From Sulfurovum sp. NBC37-1 (GTDB taxonomy: Bacteria; Campylobacterota; Campylobacteria; Campylobacterales; Sulfurovaceae), in assembly GCF_000010345.1 (NCBI RefSeq), contig NC_009663.1, positions 1,116,001 to 1,180,000 of the forward strand: 64,000 nucleotides of DNA, in the 5' to 3' direction. Positions 33,825 through 43,264 of this stretch are shown here, one piece after another. The notes beneath the pieces were generated by a model, which saw only the letters and a list, made by a program, of their open reading frames with translations, searched no databases and had not been told where the DNA came from. Positions within the stretch are counted from its first letter, which is position 1. Every line of letters starts with the position of its first letter. Made by a program: the position numbers and the translations under genes.

Positions 33825-34751
33825 TTATGTGTGTAGCAACTTTTCTTGTTGTATCAAAAATAATATATTACTAGCTGTTAAATGTAACATATAACTAGTT
33901 ATTTCATTTGTTACTTGAATTTGTTGAACCCCTTGACCATGTCCAGAGTTTCTATTTCTTATTGTTGGAACACCACTTTCAAATAATTGTTGAAGTGATG
34001 AAAATTGTGTTTGTAAATAAGTTGGAATAAGATTATTATCAAAGCATATCTTTATCAATCTCTTAGATGTATCATTTTGGTTATATGACCAATTATTTTT
34101 ATCACAAATTGCTTTTAAAGTACTCTCGAATGATTTTAGACATTCATTTAAACATTCTTGATTTCTATTGTTTCTATAATGTTCATGAGCTTTTAAAAAC
34201 TCTTCATTAGCCCCTGAATATATTGGGTTATGCAAAAGTTTTAAAACAGGTTTTACAACTTCTGAGTGAATCATTTGTGAATCTATTCTAATTAACTCAT
34301 TTGATTCAAATTGATAGCCTATACCATGTTCTTTAAATCTTTGATTTAGTTCTTCAATAGCTTCATCTGGACTAAGTCTATGATCTTGAGTATAATATTG
34401 ATAACTGTCTTGTCTTACAACTTTGTTTATAAATTTGAAACTTAATTCTATTATATCCAATGCTTTTTCATATTCATGTGTGGATAAAAAGAAATTATAA
34501 ATTTCATTAAATGTATAATTCTCGTCTTCTTTTAATGAAAACACTCCATATTCTTTGCAAAGAATTCTATGAATTTCATCAAATGCATTTGAAACATAAT
34601 TATGACCATAAGTGTCTTTGCCAAATGTATCTTTAATAATATGTACAACCTGAACTCTAAAATTATTATTTATATCTTCATATTGATATACATCCGGAAT
34701 TTCCCCTCTAAGTTTTTTTTGTCTTTTAGAAAACAAGTCAAATATACCCAT
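33825..34751 (-). CDS. STM4504/CBY_0614-type protein with Abi-C/HEPN-like C-terminus
   Basis: A 308-residue protein starting GIFDLFSKRQKKLRGEIPDVY, the hallmark of the STM4504/CBY_0614 group found in scattered bacteria. The C-terminal ~100 residues (SFESTLKAICDKNNWSYNQNDTSKRLI ... PTIRNRNSGHGQG) resemble the abortive-infection C-terminal domain, a HEPN fold; RNRNSGH fits its R-x(4)-H RNase motif. Codons are strongly AT-rich compared with neighbours, and non-coding stretches of 140 and 337 bases flank it, so it was probably acquired by transfer. ATG with AGG upstream; the GTG just before is less likely. A defence role is an inference. Confidence 0.8.
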   Translation of the reverse strand: MGIFDLFSKRQKKLRGEIPDVYQYEDINNNFRVQVVHIIKDTFGKDTYGHNYVSNAFDEIHRILCKEYGVFSLKEDENYTFNEIYNFFLSTHEYEKALDIIELSFKFINKVVRQDSYQYYTQDHRLSPDEAIEELNQRFKEHGIGYQFESNELIRIDSQMIHSEVVKPVLKLLHNPIYSGANEEFLKAHEHYRNNRNQECLNECLKSFESTLKAICDKNNWSYNQNDTSKRLIKICFDNNLIPTYLQTQFSSLQQLFESGVPTIRNRNSGHGQGVQQIQVTNEITSYMLHLTASNILFLIQQEKLLHT

Positions 34752-34754
34752 CAC

Positions 34755-35088
34755 ATACCTTTTTTAGTATTAAGCTAACTTATTCATTAGTGTAACACAA
34801 TGTCCCTCTATTACTTTATTATTCATATTAGTAGTATATCAAAAATATCCGTCTATTTCTAAAATATGCACCCCAGGGACATTTCCTCTCTACGGTCAGG
34901 GCTCAATATGCCATATTTTTACTACTTTCTTTTTAAAAATCCTATAATGATAAAAATTGCTTATGTCCTTTTAGTCGGATATTTTGGAAGTAAAAAGAAA
35001 ATTATTAGATAGGGCAGAGTAGTTAGTCCTTTGGATATGTAGCTTTAACCAACCACACTGTACCATAGCACACACAAAGGAGTGAACA
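34755..35088. other. AT-rich intergenic region, no gene
   Basis: Divergent region between the Abi-like gene and the methyltransferase. No start codon here leads a believable frame, and no RNA gene is seen. It holds a 9-bp inverted repeat AATGTCCCT (34799-34807) and AGGGACATT (34875-34883), and a TATAAT-like box near 34943. A good AAAGGAG ribosome site belongs to the methyltransferase. Confidence 0.6.
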
Positions 35089-35727
35089 ATGACCTGCCAT
35101 ATTTGTGACAAGCCTGCAGAGTGTTTTGTGGATGACAAGACAAACATCACATACTACCACTGCAAATCCTGCGAATACATTTTCAAATCTCCGGAATGTT
35201 ACCAAAGTATAGAAGAACAGAAAAGCCGTTACGACCTGCATGAGAACGATGAGGACCATCCGGGGTACAGGGCTTACTTTCAACGTTTTCTTGACTTTGT
35301 GCTGCCACTAGTTGGTACACCGAAAACGGCACTCGATTTCGGTTGTGGCAGAAGTACGCTTCTGGCATCTCTTCTGGAAGAGAAGGGGATACAGTGTGAT
35401 TATTTCGATCCTCTGTACCACCTCGACAGCCTTGATGATAGTAAAAAATATGAACTTATTGTATCTACAGAAGTTTTCGAGCATTTGCATCAACCGAAAG
35501 AAGTATTCCATTCACTTCTTGAGAGGCTTGAAGATGGCGGATATCTTGCACTTCAGACTCAGTTTCATCCCAATAATGAAGAGGCTTTTAAAAAGTGGTA
35601 CTACCATCAGGACCCGACGCATATCGTTTTTTTCAGGGCGAAAACGTTCAGGGTATTGGCAGAAATGTATGGTTGTGAATTTGTAGGCGATAACGGGAAG
35701 AATATGGTGGTGATAGGAAAACCGTAA
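35089..35727 (+). CDS. Class I SAM-dependent methyltransferase with N-terminal zinc ribbon
   Basis: A 212-residue protein. Residues 1-30 hold CHIC and CKSC pairs for a zinc ribbon; then a methyltransferase core with motif I ALDFGCGRSTLLASLL and post-motif STEVFEHLHQPKEVFHSLLERLEDGGYLALQT. The DPTHIVFFRAKTFRVLAE end is typical of the Methyltransf_23 group. The substrate is unknown. It has a strong ribosome site and is followed by a tandem palindromic repeat. Confidence 0.88.
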   Translation: MTCHICDKPAECFVDDKTNITYYHCKSCEYIFKSPECYQSIEEQKSRYDLHENDEDHPGYRAYFQRFLDFVLPLVGTPKTALDFGCGRSTLLASLLEEKGIQCDYFDPLYHLDSLDDSKKYELIVSTEVFEHLHQPKEVFHSLLERLEDGGYLALQTQFHPNNEEAFKKWYYHQDPTHIVFFRAKTFRVLAEMYGCEFVGDNGKNMVVIGKP

Positions 35728-35760
35728 GATGGATTTGCCCAACGGAAAAGCAGTTTTTAT

Positions 35761-35939
35761 CCTGAACGAGTTTGGGGTGCAGGTCATAGGAACCGCGAAG
35801 TTCTTCGCGGCAGAATGTTGAAATGATAAAGTGACTTAGTCCTGAACAAGTTCAGGGTTCCTGTAGGAGCCATGAGGTTCTTTACGGTTAAATGTTTTAA
35901 TAGTAGGTAGCTTTTATCCCGAACGAGTTCGGGTTCCTG
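35761..35939. repeat. Tandem ~78-80 bp palindromic repeat, two units and a partial third
   Basis: Units start at 35761, 35841 and 35918. Each begins with a variant of CCTGAACAAGTTCAGG (first copy degenerate, third CCCGAACGAGTTCGGG), followed by GTTCCTG or similar. Units one and two also share a second palindrome: CCGCGAAGTTCTTCGCGG in unit one, decayed in unit two to CCATGAGGTTCTTTACGG. TTTTTAT or CTTTTAT precedes units one and three. A related single copy is at 62544. The stems might end transcription of the methyltransferase gene. Confidence 0.75.
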
Positions 35940-35947
35940 ATGATAAT

Positions 35948-36928
35948 TTAAAAGAGGCTGTACTCTTCCTTGATCGTGTTAAGGATACTTTTGTCCGCAT
36001 TGTAGATGAAGGCGTAGTTGAAGAGGGTGCTTTTGAGGATCTCTCGGACTTCTTCTTCACTCTCGAACCAGTGTGGACGGTCGATTCCCGGTACTTTGGT
36101 CTTGGGCGGGGTGAGTACAATTCCTTTGACCCAGGTGTTGCTTCGTTTGATGTACTCTCTGGCTTCAACGATATCTTCTATATTGTCCGTGAAGATGGCA
36201 ACTTTATCACTCTTGCCCGCCTGAGTGCTTTTGAGCTGTCCGTCTATGAAAACAGGCATGAAGTGTTTGGTGTACTTGAGGCGATCCAGCGAGTAGGGAA
36301 GATCTTCAGCCTCACAGAAGGCGACCACGCGGAGGAGATGGTCCAGATGGAAAGGAATGAGCTCTTTTTCCTGATAGACATAGCCGCCGACCTTGAAGGT
36401 CGTTCTGAAGAGGGTGTCAAAGACAGGATAGCCTTCCACGTCCCTTTCGAGTCTTTTGATGTCCGGCTTGATGAGCTTCATCAGCTCTTTGTCCGTACCT
36501 ACGAAAAGGGCATCGTCGGAGTTGAGTATCTGCTCGAAAGCCTTGCGCCAGTCGTTGGCGATGAAAGAGATATTCCCTTTGTGCGTGAGTATCATTTTCA
36601 GAAAAGACATTTCATGCTCGTTGAGGAGGAAGAATTTCGCCTCTTTCTTGATGATCACGTAGCGGATGAGTTTGAATGCGGCCAGCTGGATGTCGGAAAC
36701 TTTGATCCAGGCGATCTCGTCATCCTTTCTTTCAATACTGTCGTCATCGTAGATGATGGCATAGGCACCGTTCTCGACGGCTTTGTTTATCTCTTCCTGG
36801 TTGGAGGAAAAGAAAAGGTCGCCGTGTTCCACTTTGGAAGGGTAAACGGTCGCTGCCTCTATGGCCTGGACTTTTGGTGTATTGGTAAGGGTTCCCTCTG
36901 TGAGGTTTACAATATCTTCTATTTTCAT
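35948..36928 (-). CDS. Conserved Campylobacterota protein with Mur-ligase-like N-terminus
   Basis: A 326-residue protein. Its first ~70 residues (TVYPSKVEHGDLFFSSN ... AVENGAYAIIYDD) look like the N-terminal UDP-binding domain of MurE/MurF, where DSR-V-PGDLFFA is usual. The ATP-binding centre of Mur ligases is missing; the rest has no motif that I recognise. The start overlaps the metG stop (TGATG), so it is coupled to metG. I recall a conserved hypothetical gene next to metG in Helicobacter as well. Function unknown. Confidence 0.8.
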   Translation of the reverse strand: MKIEDIVNLTEGTLTNTPKVQAIEAATVYPSKVEHGDLFFSSNQEEINKAVENGAYAIIYDDDSIERKDDEIAWIKVSDIQLAAFKLIRYVIIKKEAKFFLLNEHEMSFLKMILTHKGNISFIANDWRKAFEQILNSDDALFVGTDKELMKLIKPDIKRLERDVEGYPVFDTLFRTTFKVGGYVYQEKELIPFHLDHLLRVVAFCEAEDLPYSLDRLKYTKHFMPVFIDGQLKSTQAGKSDKVAIFTDNIEDIVEAREYIKRSNTWVKGIVLTPPKTKVPGIDRPHWFESEEEVREILKSTLFNYAFIYNADKSILNTIKEEYSLF

Positions 36929-38877
36929 CAGCTGATCGGTGTCCCCGGTGTTTTAGGTTTTTCAGGACGGATCATGCAGAGTCCGTTCTCGTCTTTGGCT
37001 GCAAGAAGCATTCCCTCGCTCTTGAGGCCCATTAGTTTTGCCGGTTTGAGGTTTGCAACGACACAGACCTGTGTACCCAGCATATCATCTGCAGAGTACC
37101 ACTCTTTGATACCTGCTACAACCTGTCTCGGCTTCTCTTCACCGATGTCGACCTGGAGCAGGAGCAGTTTCTTGCTCTTTGGTACCTCTTCGGCTGCAAC
37201 GACTGTACCGACTTTCAGTGAGGTCTGGAAGAACTGGTCGATGCCTATGAGAGCAGCACCTTCATCCTTCTTTTTTTCTTCTTTGTTTTCTTTTTTCTCT
37301 TCGGTTTTTGTATCTTCAGGAACAGCCTGCTCAAGCAGTGGTTCTTCGACGCGAGGGAAGAGCGGTGGGATCTTTTCGATGGTAAAGGTCTCCAGCAGCT
37401 GTTTCTCTTTGATCAGACTGTTCCAGCTTGCATTGTCGATGCTGAAGCTCAGAGCAGTTGCGATCTTCGGGCAGATCACCGGCATGACAGGGTAGAGCAT
37501 GACCGATACTTTGGCAAGGATATTCGCAATGAGGCCATTGAGTGCCATTGCTTCCCCTTCTTTGCCTTCTTTCATGAGTGTCCATGGCTGATATTTGTCG
37601 ATAGCTTTGTTGGCAACGCTCAGCGGTCTCCAGAGTTCTTCAAGATAGCGGTGTATCTGCATATCGAAAAGCAGCGGTTCGAGTTTTTCCAGAGAGATAT
37701 CTACTTCATCAAGTTCGGTCTGGTAGTATTTGGACACATTGGCTGAATCTACCTTGCCTTCGAAGTATTTGCCGCTCATCCCTATGAGACGGTTGAGCAG
37801 GTTACCTAGGTCATTTCCCAGATCGGAGTTGATACGGTCGATGAGTGCTTTTTGGGAGAAGTCTCCGTCGCCACCGAAAGGGACTTCCCTGAGCATGAAG
37901 TAACGGAAATTGTCCAGGCCGTAGGCATCTGCCACTTCTCTTGGGTTGACGACGTTGCCTTTGGATTTGCTCATTTTCTCTCCATCGCGTGTCCACCAGC
38001 CGTGTGCCGCGATGTGTTTAGGCATTTCAAGTCCGAGACTCATCAGGAATGCCGGCCAGTAAATGGCATGGAAACGCAGGATGTCTTTTCCTATGAGGTG
38101 TACACGTGCCGGCCAGAAGTCCATTTTGGCTTCATCGGTACCGTAACCGAGCGCGGTCACATAGTTCATCAGTGCATCGAGCCATACATACATGACATGT
38201 TTGGGGTCGTTGAGCTCTGCCGGTAGCTTGACACCCCAGTCGAAGCTGGTTCTTGTGATGGAAAGGTCATCAAGACCGCCTTCGACAAAACGGATCACTT
38301 CGTTTCGTTTGCTTTTGGGAAGGATGCAGTTGGGGTTGTCGTTGTACCATGCAAGCAGTTTGTCTTCGTAGGCAGAAAGTTTGAAAAAGTAGCTCTCCTC
38401 TTCAACGATGGTGGTCGGTTTGCCGCATTCCGGACAGAATTCGCCGTCCACCAGCTGAGATTCGGGGAAAAAGGTCTCGCAGGAGATACAATAGTGGCCT
38501 TTATAGACATCTTTGTAGATATCGCCGTTGTCGTACATGACCTTGAAGGCTTTCTGAACCCCTTTCATATGGTCCGCATCGGTTGTTCTGATGAACTTGT
38601 CGTAAGAGATACCGAAATCATCCCAGAGATTCTTAAAAGTTGCGGAAATCTCGTCTGCATATTCCTGTGACGTTTTGCCTCTGGCTTTGGCGGATTCCTC
38701 TATTTTCTGTCCGTGTTCGTCCGTTCCGGTAAGAAAGAAAGTATCCAGGCCGCTCATGCGGGAGTAGCGTGCAAGTGTGTCTGCAATGATGGTCGTATAG
38801 GCGTGACCGATATGGGCAATATCGTTGACATAGTAGATAGGGGTGGTAATGTATGCTTTGTGGCAAGATGATGACAT
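36928..38877 (-). CDS. metG: Methionyl-tRNA synthetase
   Basis: A 649-residue class I enzyme. The HIGH motif is in YYVNDIAHIGHAYTT, the zinc site in CISCETFFPESQLVDGEFCPECGKP, and KMSKS in DGEKMSKSKGN. After a low-complexity linker (EEKKENKEEKKKDE) comes a C-terminal tRNA-binding OB domain (FQTSLKVGTVVAAEEVPKSKKLLLLQVDIG). It charges tRNA-Met. The single CxxC...CxxC knuckle marks the MetG2-like form. Confidence 0.98.
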   Translation of the reverse strand: MSSSCHKAYITTPIYYVNDIAHIGHAYTTIIADTLARYSRMSGLDTFFLTGTDEHGQKIEESAKARGKTSQEYADEISATFKNLWDDFGISYDKFIRTTDADHMKGVQKAFKVMYDNGDIYKDVYKGHYCISCETFFPESQLVDGEFCPECGKPTTIVEEESYFFKLSAYEDKLLAWYNDNPNCILPKSKRNEVIRFVEGGLDDLSITRTSFDWGVKLPAELNDPKHVMYVWLDALMNYVTALGYGTDEAKMDFWPARVHLIGKDILRFHAIYWPAFLMSLGLEMPKHIAAHGWWTRDGEKMSKSKGNVVNPREVADAYGLDNFRYFMLREVPFGGDGDFSQKALIDRINSDLGNDLGNLLNRLIGMSGKYFEGKVDSANVSKYYQTELDEVDISLEKLEPLLFDMQIHRYLEELWRPLSVANKAIDKYQPWTLMKEGKEGEAMALNGLIANILAKVSVMLYPVMPVICPKIATALSFSIDNASWNSLIKEKQLLETFTIEKIPPLFPRVEEPLLEQAVPEDTKTEEKKENKEEKKKDEGAALIGIDQFFQTSLKVGTVVAAEEVPKSKKLLLLQVDIGEEKPRQVVAGIKEWYSADDMLGTQVCVVANLKPAKLMGLKSEGMLLAAKDENGLCMIRPEKPKTPGTPIS

Positions 38878-39046
38878 GAAATATAATCCTTAAACAAATG
38901 AGTTTATTGTATTTATTATTGTTACACAGTGGTGTAAAATTATAGGAGATATATTAGCGAAATTGTGCTGTGACATGGGTATGCTGTGGATTTATAAAAT
39001 TATATTATAATAAGTGCAATAAAAGAACAAACGGGGAAATATAGAT

Positions 39047-39562
39047 ATGGATCAGCAAAATAAATCCTATTTAGAAAACATTGCCAAAAAAGAGACCTTC
39101 AGCGAAGAAGAGAAACAGTTCATTCTTGACAGGCTCAACAATGAGCGATTGGAGAGGCAGAAGTTTCAGGAACTTGTCAAGTCGTACAAAAAGCAATATA
39201 CGGATGAGGACAAGGACAGAATTCTCAAGGAACTGAACGATAAGCGTATCAGGGAAGAACATAGCAAGGAAATGAAGCGTATACGTTTCCTGAATAAAGA
39301 AGTCTATAAATTCGGCAATAAGACGTTCTTCAAACTTAAAGATATGGAACGGGAGTATTACCTTGAAGTAGAAACCTGTGAGAATTTCACCAGCCGTCCC
39401 TCCATCGTGCCACTGTACTACAGAACTTTTGGCGAGATGAAGAAAAGGGACGTTCTTCTCAAGATAGAGCAGCACTCCGACAAGATATTCATTTCCAAAG
39501 ATGCCATCAGGGTCTATTTCAAGCCTTTTGCGCTCGAAGATGCACATTCACCGAGACAATAG
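39047..39562 (+). CDS. Hypothetical protein, 171 aa
   Basis: The first ~90 residues are highly charged and helical (likely coiled coil) with two related segments, FSEEEKQFILDRLNNERLER and YTDEDKDRILKELNDKRIRE, that look like an internal duplication. The C-terminal half is beta-rich (YYLEVETCENF, PSIVPLYYRTFGEM). I do not recognise the family. Its stop shares a base with the start of the GIY-YIG gene (TAGTG). Confidence 0.75.
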   Translation: MDQQNKSYLENIAKKETFSEEEKQFILDRLNNERLERQKFQELVKSYKKQYTDEDKDRILKELNDKRIREEHSKEMKRIRFLNKEVYKFGNKTFFKLKDMEREYYLEVETCENFTSRPSIVPLYYRTFGEMKKRDVLLKIEQHSDKIFISKDAIRVYFKPFALEDAHSPRQ

Positions 39563-39816
39563 TGTATTTTGTCTATATGCTCGAATGTGCTGATGGAACG
39601 CTTTATACCGGGATCGCTACTGACCTTGAACGCCGGCTTGATGAGCATAACCATTCATCCAAAGGTGCCAAATATACACGAACAAGACGACCGGTTAAAC
39701 TGGTTTACACAGAAGAGTATAGTGACAGAAGTACTGCTTCCAAACGGGAGTATGAGATCAAGAAAAAAATGAGTAGAAAAGATAAACTTCATTTGGTGGT
39801 AATGAAAAAATCTTAA
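39562..39816 (+). CDS. GIY-YIG domain protein (UPF0213-like)
   Basis: An 84-residue stand-alone GIY-YIG module: VYMLECADGTLYTGIATDLERRLDEHN, KGAKYTRTRRPVKLVYTE and ASKREYEIKKKMSRKDK with its conserved Arg and Glu. Such small YhbQ-like proteins are putative endonucleases in DNA repair. The start is GTG overlapping the previous stop. Confidence 0.9.
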   Translation: MYFVYMLECADGTLYTGIATDLERRLDEHNHSSKGAKYTRTRRPVKLVYTEEYSDRSTASKREYEIKKKMSRKDKLHLVVMKKS

Positions 39817-39896
39817 ATAAGGCTCTTTTCTCTTAGCCATTTTTTGTATACTTACAATATTAACGCACCAATTAAATTTATCCCTAAAGGCCCTGC

Positions 39897-41603
39897 ATGA
39901 GCAAGCCGTTTATCCAACTGCCCGAATTGACACTCAAGGCACTTTTCGAATATAGTACAGAGACGTATGGTGATCGTCCTGCCGTCCAGTTCGTGGATGG
40001 CAATGTCATGAGCTATGAAGCGTTGAAAGCAAAGGTTTCCAAAATACAGGAAATGCTGTATGCCTACGATATCCGTCCCGGAGACAAGGTGGCGCTTTAC
40101 AGTGAAAACATGCCTAACTGGTCAGCGATCTATTTTGCAGTAGTGACGATGGGTGCAGTCATCGTGCCTATCCTGCCTGATTTTCATACCTCGGAGGCCA
40201 TGCACATTGCCCATCATGCAGAGTGTAAAGCTGCCTTCATTTCCCAAAAGCTCTTTGAAACGCTTCTGGACGAAAAACAGCCGCCCGATATGTGTCTGCT
40301 CGTCATTGCCGACAAGCTGAATATCCTGACAAAACTCTCTACCCCTTCCAAAATGGATAAAATGCTTAAAAGAGGTGGAGAGCAGTTCAGCAAAGCAATG
40401 GAGAAGCTCGGGAAGGAGAAAAGAGAGAAGGAAGAGCATATCATCAAAGAAGATGATCTCGCTGCGATCATTTATACTTCCGGAACGACAGGGAGTTCCA
40501 AAGGGGTAATGCTCACCCACAGGAATATTACTTTTGATGCCACAGCAGCACAGCATGTGGTGGACATCTTTCCTGAGGACCGTTTTCTTTCCGTGCTTCC
40601 GCTTGCACATACCTTCGAGTGTACGGTCGGGATGATCATCCCCATACTTAACGGTGCTTCGATCCACTATATTCAAAAACCGCCGACACCGACCATACTC
40701 GTTAAGGCATTGGCAGTGGTCAGGCCGACTTTTATGCTTTCTGTCCCGCTGATCATAGAAAAGATCTACAAGAACAGGATACAGCCCAATTTTGAAAAGA
40801 ATTTTCTCATCAAAGCACTCTATGCTGTACCGTTCATACGCAAACAGTTGAACAGGATAGCGGGAAAGAAACTTATGGAGACTTTCGGCGGAGAGATGCG
40901 TTTCTTCGGTATAGGAGGCGCAGGGCTGTCTCCGCTGGTAGAGAAGTTTCTCAGAGAAGCGGAGTTTCCCTACTGTATCGGTTATGGATTGACGGAAACA
41001 TCACCCCTTCTTGCAGGTACCAACCCTGAAAAGACAAAATTCAAGGCGATCGGTCCGGTGGTCCCCGGTGTGGAAATTGAACTGCGTGACAAGAATGCAG
41101 ATGGCATAGGAACCCTTTGGGCAAGAGGTCCCATTGTGATGAAAGGGTACTATAAAGATCCGGAAAAGACAGCTGAAGTGATGGATAAGAACGGATGGTT
41201 CAATACTGAAGATATCGGCTACATTGACAATGACGGTTATTTCTTCATGAGCGGACGTGCCAAAAATATCATCGTAGGATCAAGCGGTGAGAATATTTAC
41301 CCTGAACAGATCGAAGCGGTCATCAATGCCAATATTTCTGTGGCCGATTCACTGGTATTCGATGATAACGGGACTTTGACCGCACGTATCAATCTTGACT
41401 ATGACAAACTCGATGAAGAACTGGGTGTAAAAAAGAAGTCTGAAACAGAGGTCCACAAGGAAGTGGCAAACGTGCTTGAAGAGATACGCAAAGAGGTGAA
41501 TGGAAAAGTATCATCTTTTTCTCGCCTCAGAAGAGTGATAGAACAAAAAGAGCCTTTTGTCAAGACACCGACAAAGAAGATCAAGCGTTACCTGTATGTG
41601 TAG
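39897..41603 (+). CDS. Long-chain acyl-CoA synthetase (AMP-binding)
   Basis: A 568-residue ANL-superfamily enzyme. The P-loop is IIYTSGTTGSSKGVMLTH, A5 is GYGLTETSPLLAG, A7-A8 includes GWFNTEDIGYIDNDGYFFMSGRAKNII, and the end is KTPTKKIKRYLYV with the catalytic Lys region. It activates fatty acids to acyl-CoA; close relatives in this group are long FadD-type proteins with the SSGENIYP motif. Whether it supplies lipid synthesis or acyl-ACP salvage cannot be told. It has its own promoter region of 80 bases. Confidence 0.9.
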   Translation: MSKPFIQLPELTLKALFEYSTETYGDRPAVQFVDGNVMSYEALKAKVSKIQEMLYAYDIRPGDKVALYSENMPNWSAIYFAVVTMGAVIVPILPDFHTSEAMHIAHHAECKAAFISQKLFETLLDEKQPPDMCLLVIADKLNILTKLSTPSKMDKMLKRGGEQFSKAMEKLGKEKREKEEHIIKEDDLAAIIYTSGTTGSSKGVMLTHRNITFDATAAQHVVDIFPEDRFLSVLPLAHTFECTVGMIIPILNGASIHYIQKPPTPTILVKALAVVRPTFMLSVPLIIEKIYKNRIQPNFEKNFLIKALYAVPFIRKQLNRIAGKKLMETFGGEMRFFGIGGAGLSPLVEKFLREAEFPYCIGYGLTETSPLLAGTNPEKTKFKAIGPVVPGVEIELRDKNADGIGTLWARGPIVMKGYYKDPEKTAEVMDKNGWFNTEDIGYIDNDGYFFMSGRAKNIIVGSSGENIYPEQIEAVINANISVADSLVFDDNGTLTARINLDYDKLDEELGVKKKSETEVHKEVANVLEEIRKEVNGKVSSFSRLRRVIEQKEPFVKTPTKKIKRYLYV

Positions 41604-41612
41604 CGTAATGGA

Positions 41613-41810
41613 TCAGAACTCAAATCCTCCGCCTTTGCCTTTGCTCATGCTGTCATAGACCGCTTTGACATAGGCATCCCGGAGTTCACATTTGAGTAGT
41701 TTCTCGCATTTTAGACAGCTGGTGACCCCTTCTTTTTTCTGACAGTTCTCAAGCGCCACTTTTTGATGCTTGAGGGTGATCTGCCATTCATCAAGGACCG
41801 TCTCGGACAT
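41613..41810 (-). CDS. Small four-cysteine protein
   Basis: A 65-residue protein with Cys23, Cys32, Cys35 and Cys41 (NCQ ... SCLKCEKLLKC), a likely zinc or iron-sulfur knuckle, then a helix and a Gly-rich end (GKGGGFEF). It seems to be a conserved small Campylobacterota protein, but I do not know its function. The ATG shares a base with the fbp stop (TGATG), so it is coupled to fbp. Confidence 0.75.
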   Translation of the reverse strand: MSETVLDEWQITLKHQKVALENCQKKEGVTSCLKCEKLLKCELRDAYVKAVYDSMSKGKGGGFEF

Positions 41811-42664
41811 CAGGCATTGACCCCATATGCTTTTTTGAGTGCTTTTATTTCATAGTTGGAACCAAAGAAGCATGGACTGGTATCGTGCGGATGTGCAGGG
41901 ACAAGTTCCATAAGCCTTTTTCCTTTGGCATCGATCGCCTGACCGCCTGCCTGCTCATAAATGAAGGCAAAAGGGATCACTTCGAAGAGCTGTCTGAGTT
42001 TCCCGTGCGGTTTGTCGGAGGTTCCGGGGTAGGAGAAAATACCGCCGCCTTTGAGCAGGATCTGGTGAAGGTCAGGAACCATTCCTCCGGAATAGCGCAG
42101 TCTGTATCCTTCGGCAAAGAGGTCATCTACAAAACTTTTGTGGTAGTCACACCAGTTCTGCTGTGTACCTCCCGGAGCATTGAGTTTTCCTTTTTCTTTC
42201 AAAATGACCTCTTTGCTTACAAGGTTGAAAAAACCATCCTGTGCGCGGTAATGCTTTGGTCTTTCCCCCTTGACCGCACGTATGATCTCTATGCGTGGTC
42301 CGTAGACCACGTAGGCAGATGCCACAAGGTTCTCACCTTTAGGTTCGCCATCGTATATCCCGAAGATGGAACCTACAGAGAGATTGACATCAGCAAGGCT
42401 CGAACCGTCGAGCGGATCGTAACAGATAGTGTATTTCCCGTTACTGTGCAGGGGCATTACCCCTTCTTTCTCTTCGCTGATCAGGTCTTTGACCAAAGAG
42501 ACCGATTTGAACGCCTCTTCAATGAGGTAATCGCTCTTAACATCGAGTTTGAGCTGGTCTTCTCCCGAAGAATTCTCGCTTTCTGAATATCCGAGATCTT
42601 CAGTCTTGATGGCGTGGTCGATCTTCAGGGCAACCTTTTCAATGGTTTCAAATATAGTATGCAT
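41810..42664 (-). CDS. fbp: Fructose-1,6-bisphosphatase, class I
   Basis: About 284 residues starting at [15 protein letters not shown]. The metal and substrate sites are visible in [24 protein letters not shown] and later [28 protein letters not shown]. It removes the C1 phosphate of fructose 1,6-bisphosphate in gluconeogenesis. A longer open frame upstream overlaps mobB and is ignored. The gene lies 13 bases after mobB. Confidence 0.96.
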
Positions 42665-42677
42665 GGATTTTCCTCTC

Positions 42678-43175
42678 TTATATACTGGTGGCGTTGTTCT
42701 TGATCCAGTCAATGATCTGTTCAAGGTTGTTCAGGTTGAGAATGTCAATGTTCTCTGGTATCGCATAATCAGCAGGGTTTATCGTGTGATCGATGGCGAT
42801 CGCTTCAGAACAGTCGAAGTAATCCTCATCTATCTTGTTCCTGAAAATGGCGATACGCGGCAGCGGCAGTGTCTTTAGTCCCTCAACAAGCAATATGTCG
42901 AATTCATTGATCATGGCAACGATCTCATCGAGGTTCTTCTCCCTCTGTGAGAAATAGGTAGTGCGGGTAGGGGATGTAACGACCACTTCGGCACCGGTCT
43001 GGTAGAACTTGTAGCTGTCCTTCCCTTCCACATCGAAAACGGCCTTGCTCTTGGGATCGTTCTTGATGATAGTGACCTTTTGGGTCTTGATGAGTTCTCT
43101 AGAGACTTTCTCCACCAGTGTCGTTTTTCCGCTCCCTGAAGGACCGGTGAATGCTACGGCTACTCTTTTATTCAC
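42678..43175 (-). CDS. mobB: Molybdopterin-guanine dinucleotide biosynthesis protein MobB
   Basis: A 165-residue GTP-binding P-loop protein: [18 protein letters not shown] at the N-terminus, [28 protein letters not shown] and [20 protein letters not shown]. It assists MobA in making the bis-MGD or MGD form of the molybdenum cofactor. The start is GTG. It is the first gene of mobB-fbp-small Cys protein. Confidence 0.93.
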
Positions 43176-43264
43176 GCATAAAACCTTTTATTGTTATTGC
43201 AAGAATTATACTTAAATCTTTATTGAATGTATGTTAAACTCCTTATTATTAAAAGGGGAGAAGT

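Noticed and set aside
34755-35088. tRNA or small RNA gene
   Set aside because: No cloverleaf or T-loop consensus was seen here or in other gaps; the 9-bp inverted repeat alone is too weak.
36071-37495. 474-residue plus-strand frame
   Set aside because: It lies antisense to the metG end and the Mur-like gene, both with clear family matches; its sequence is low-complexity.
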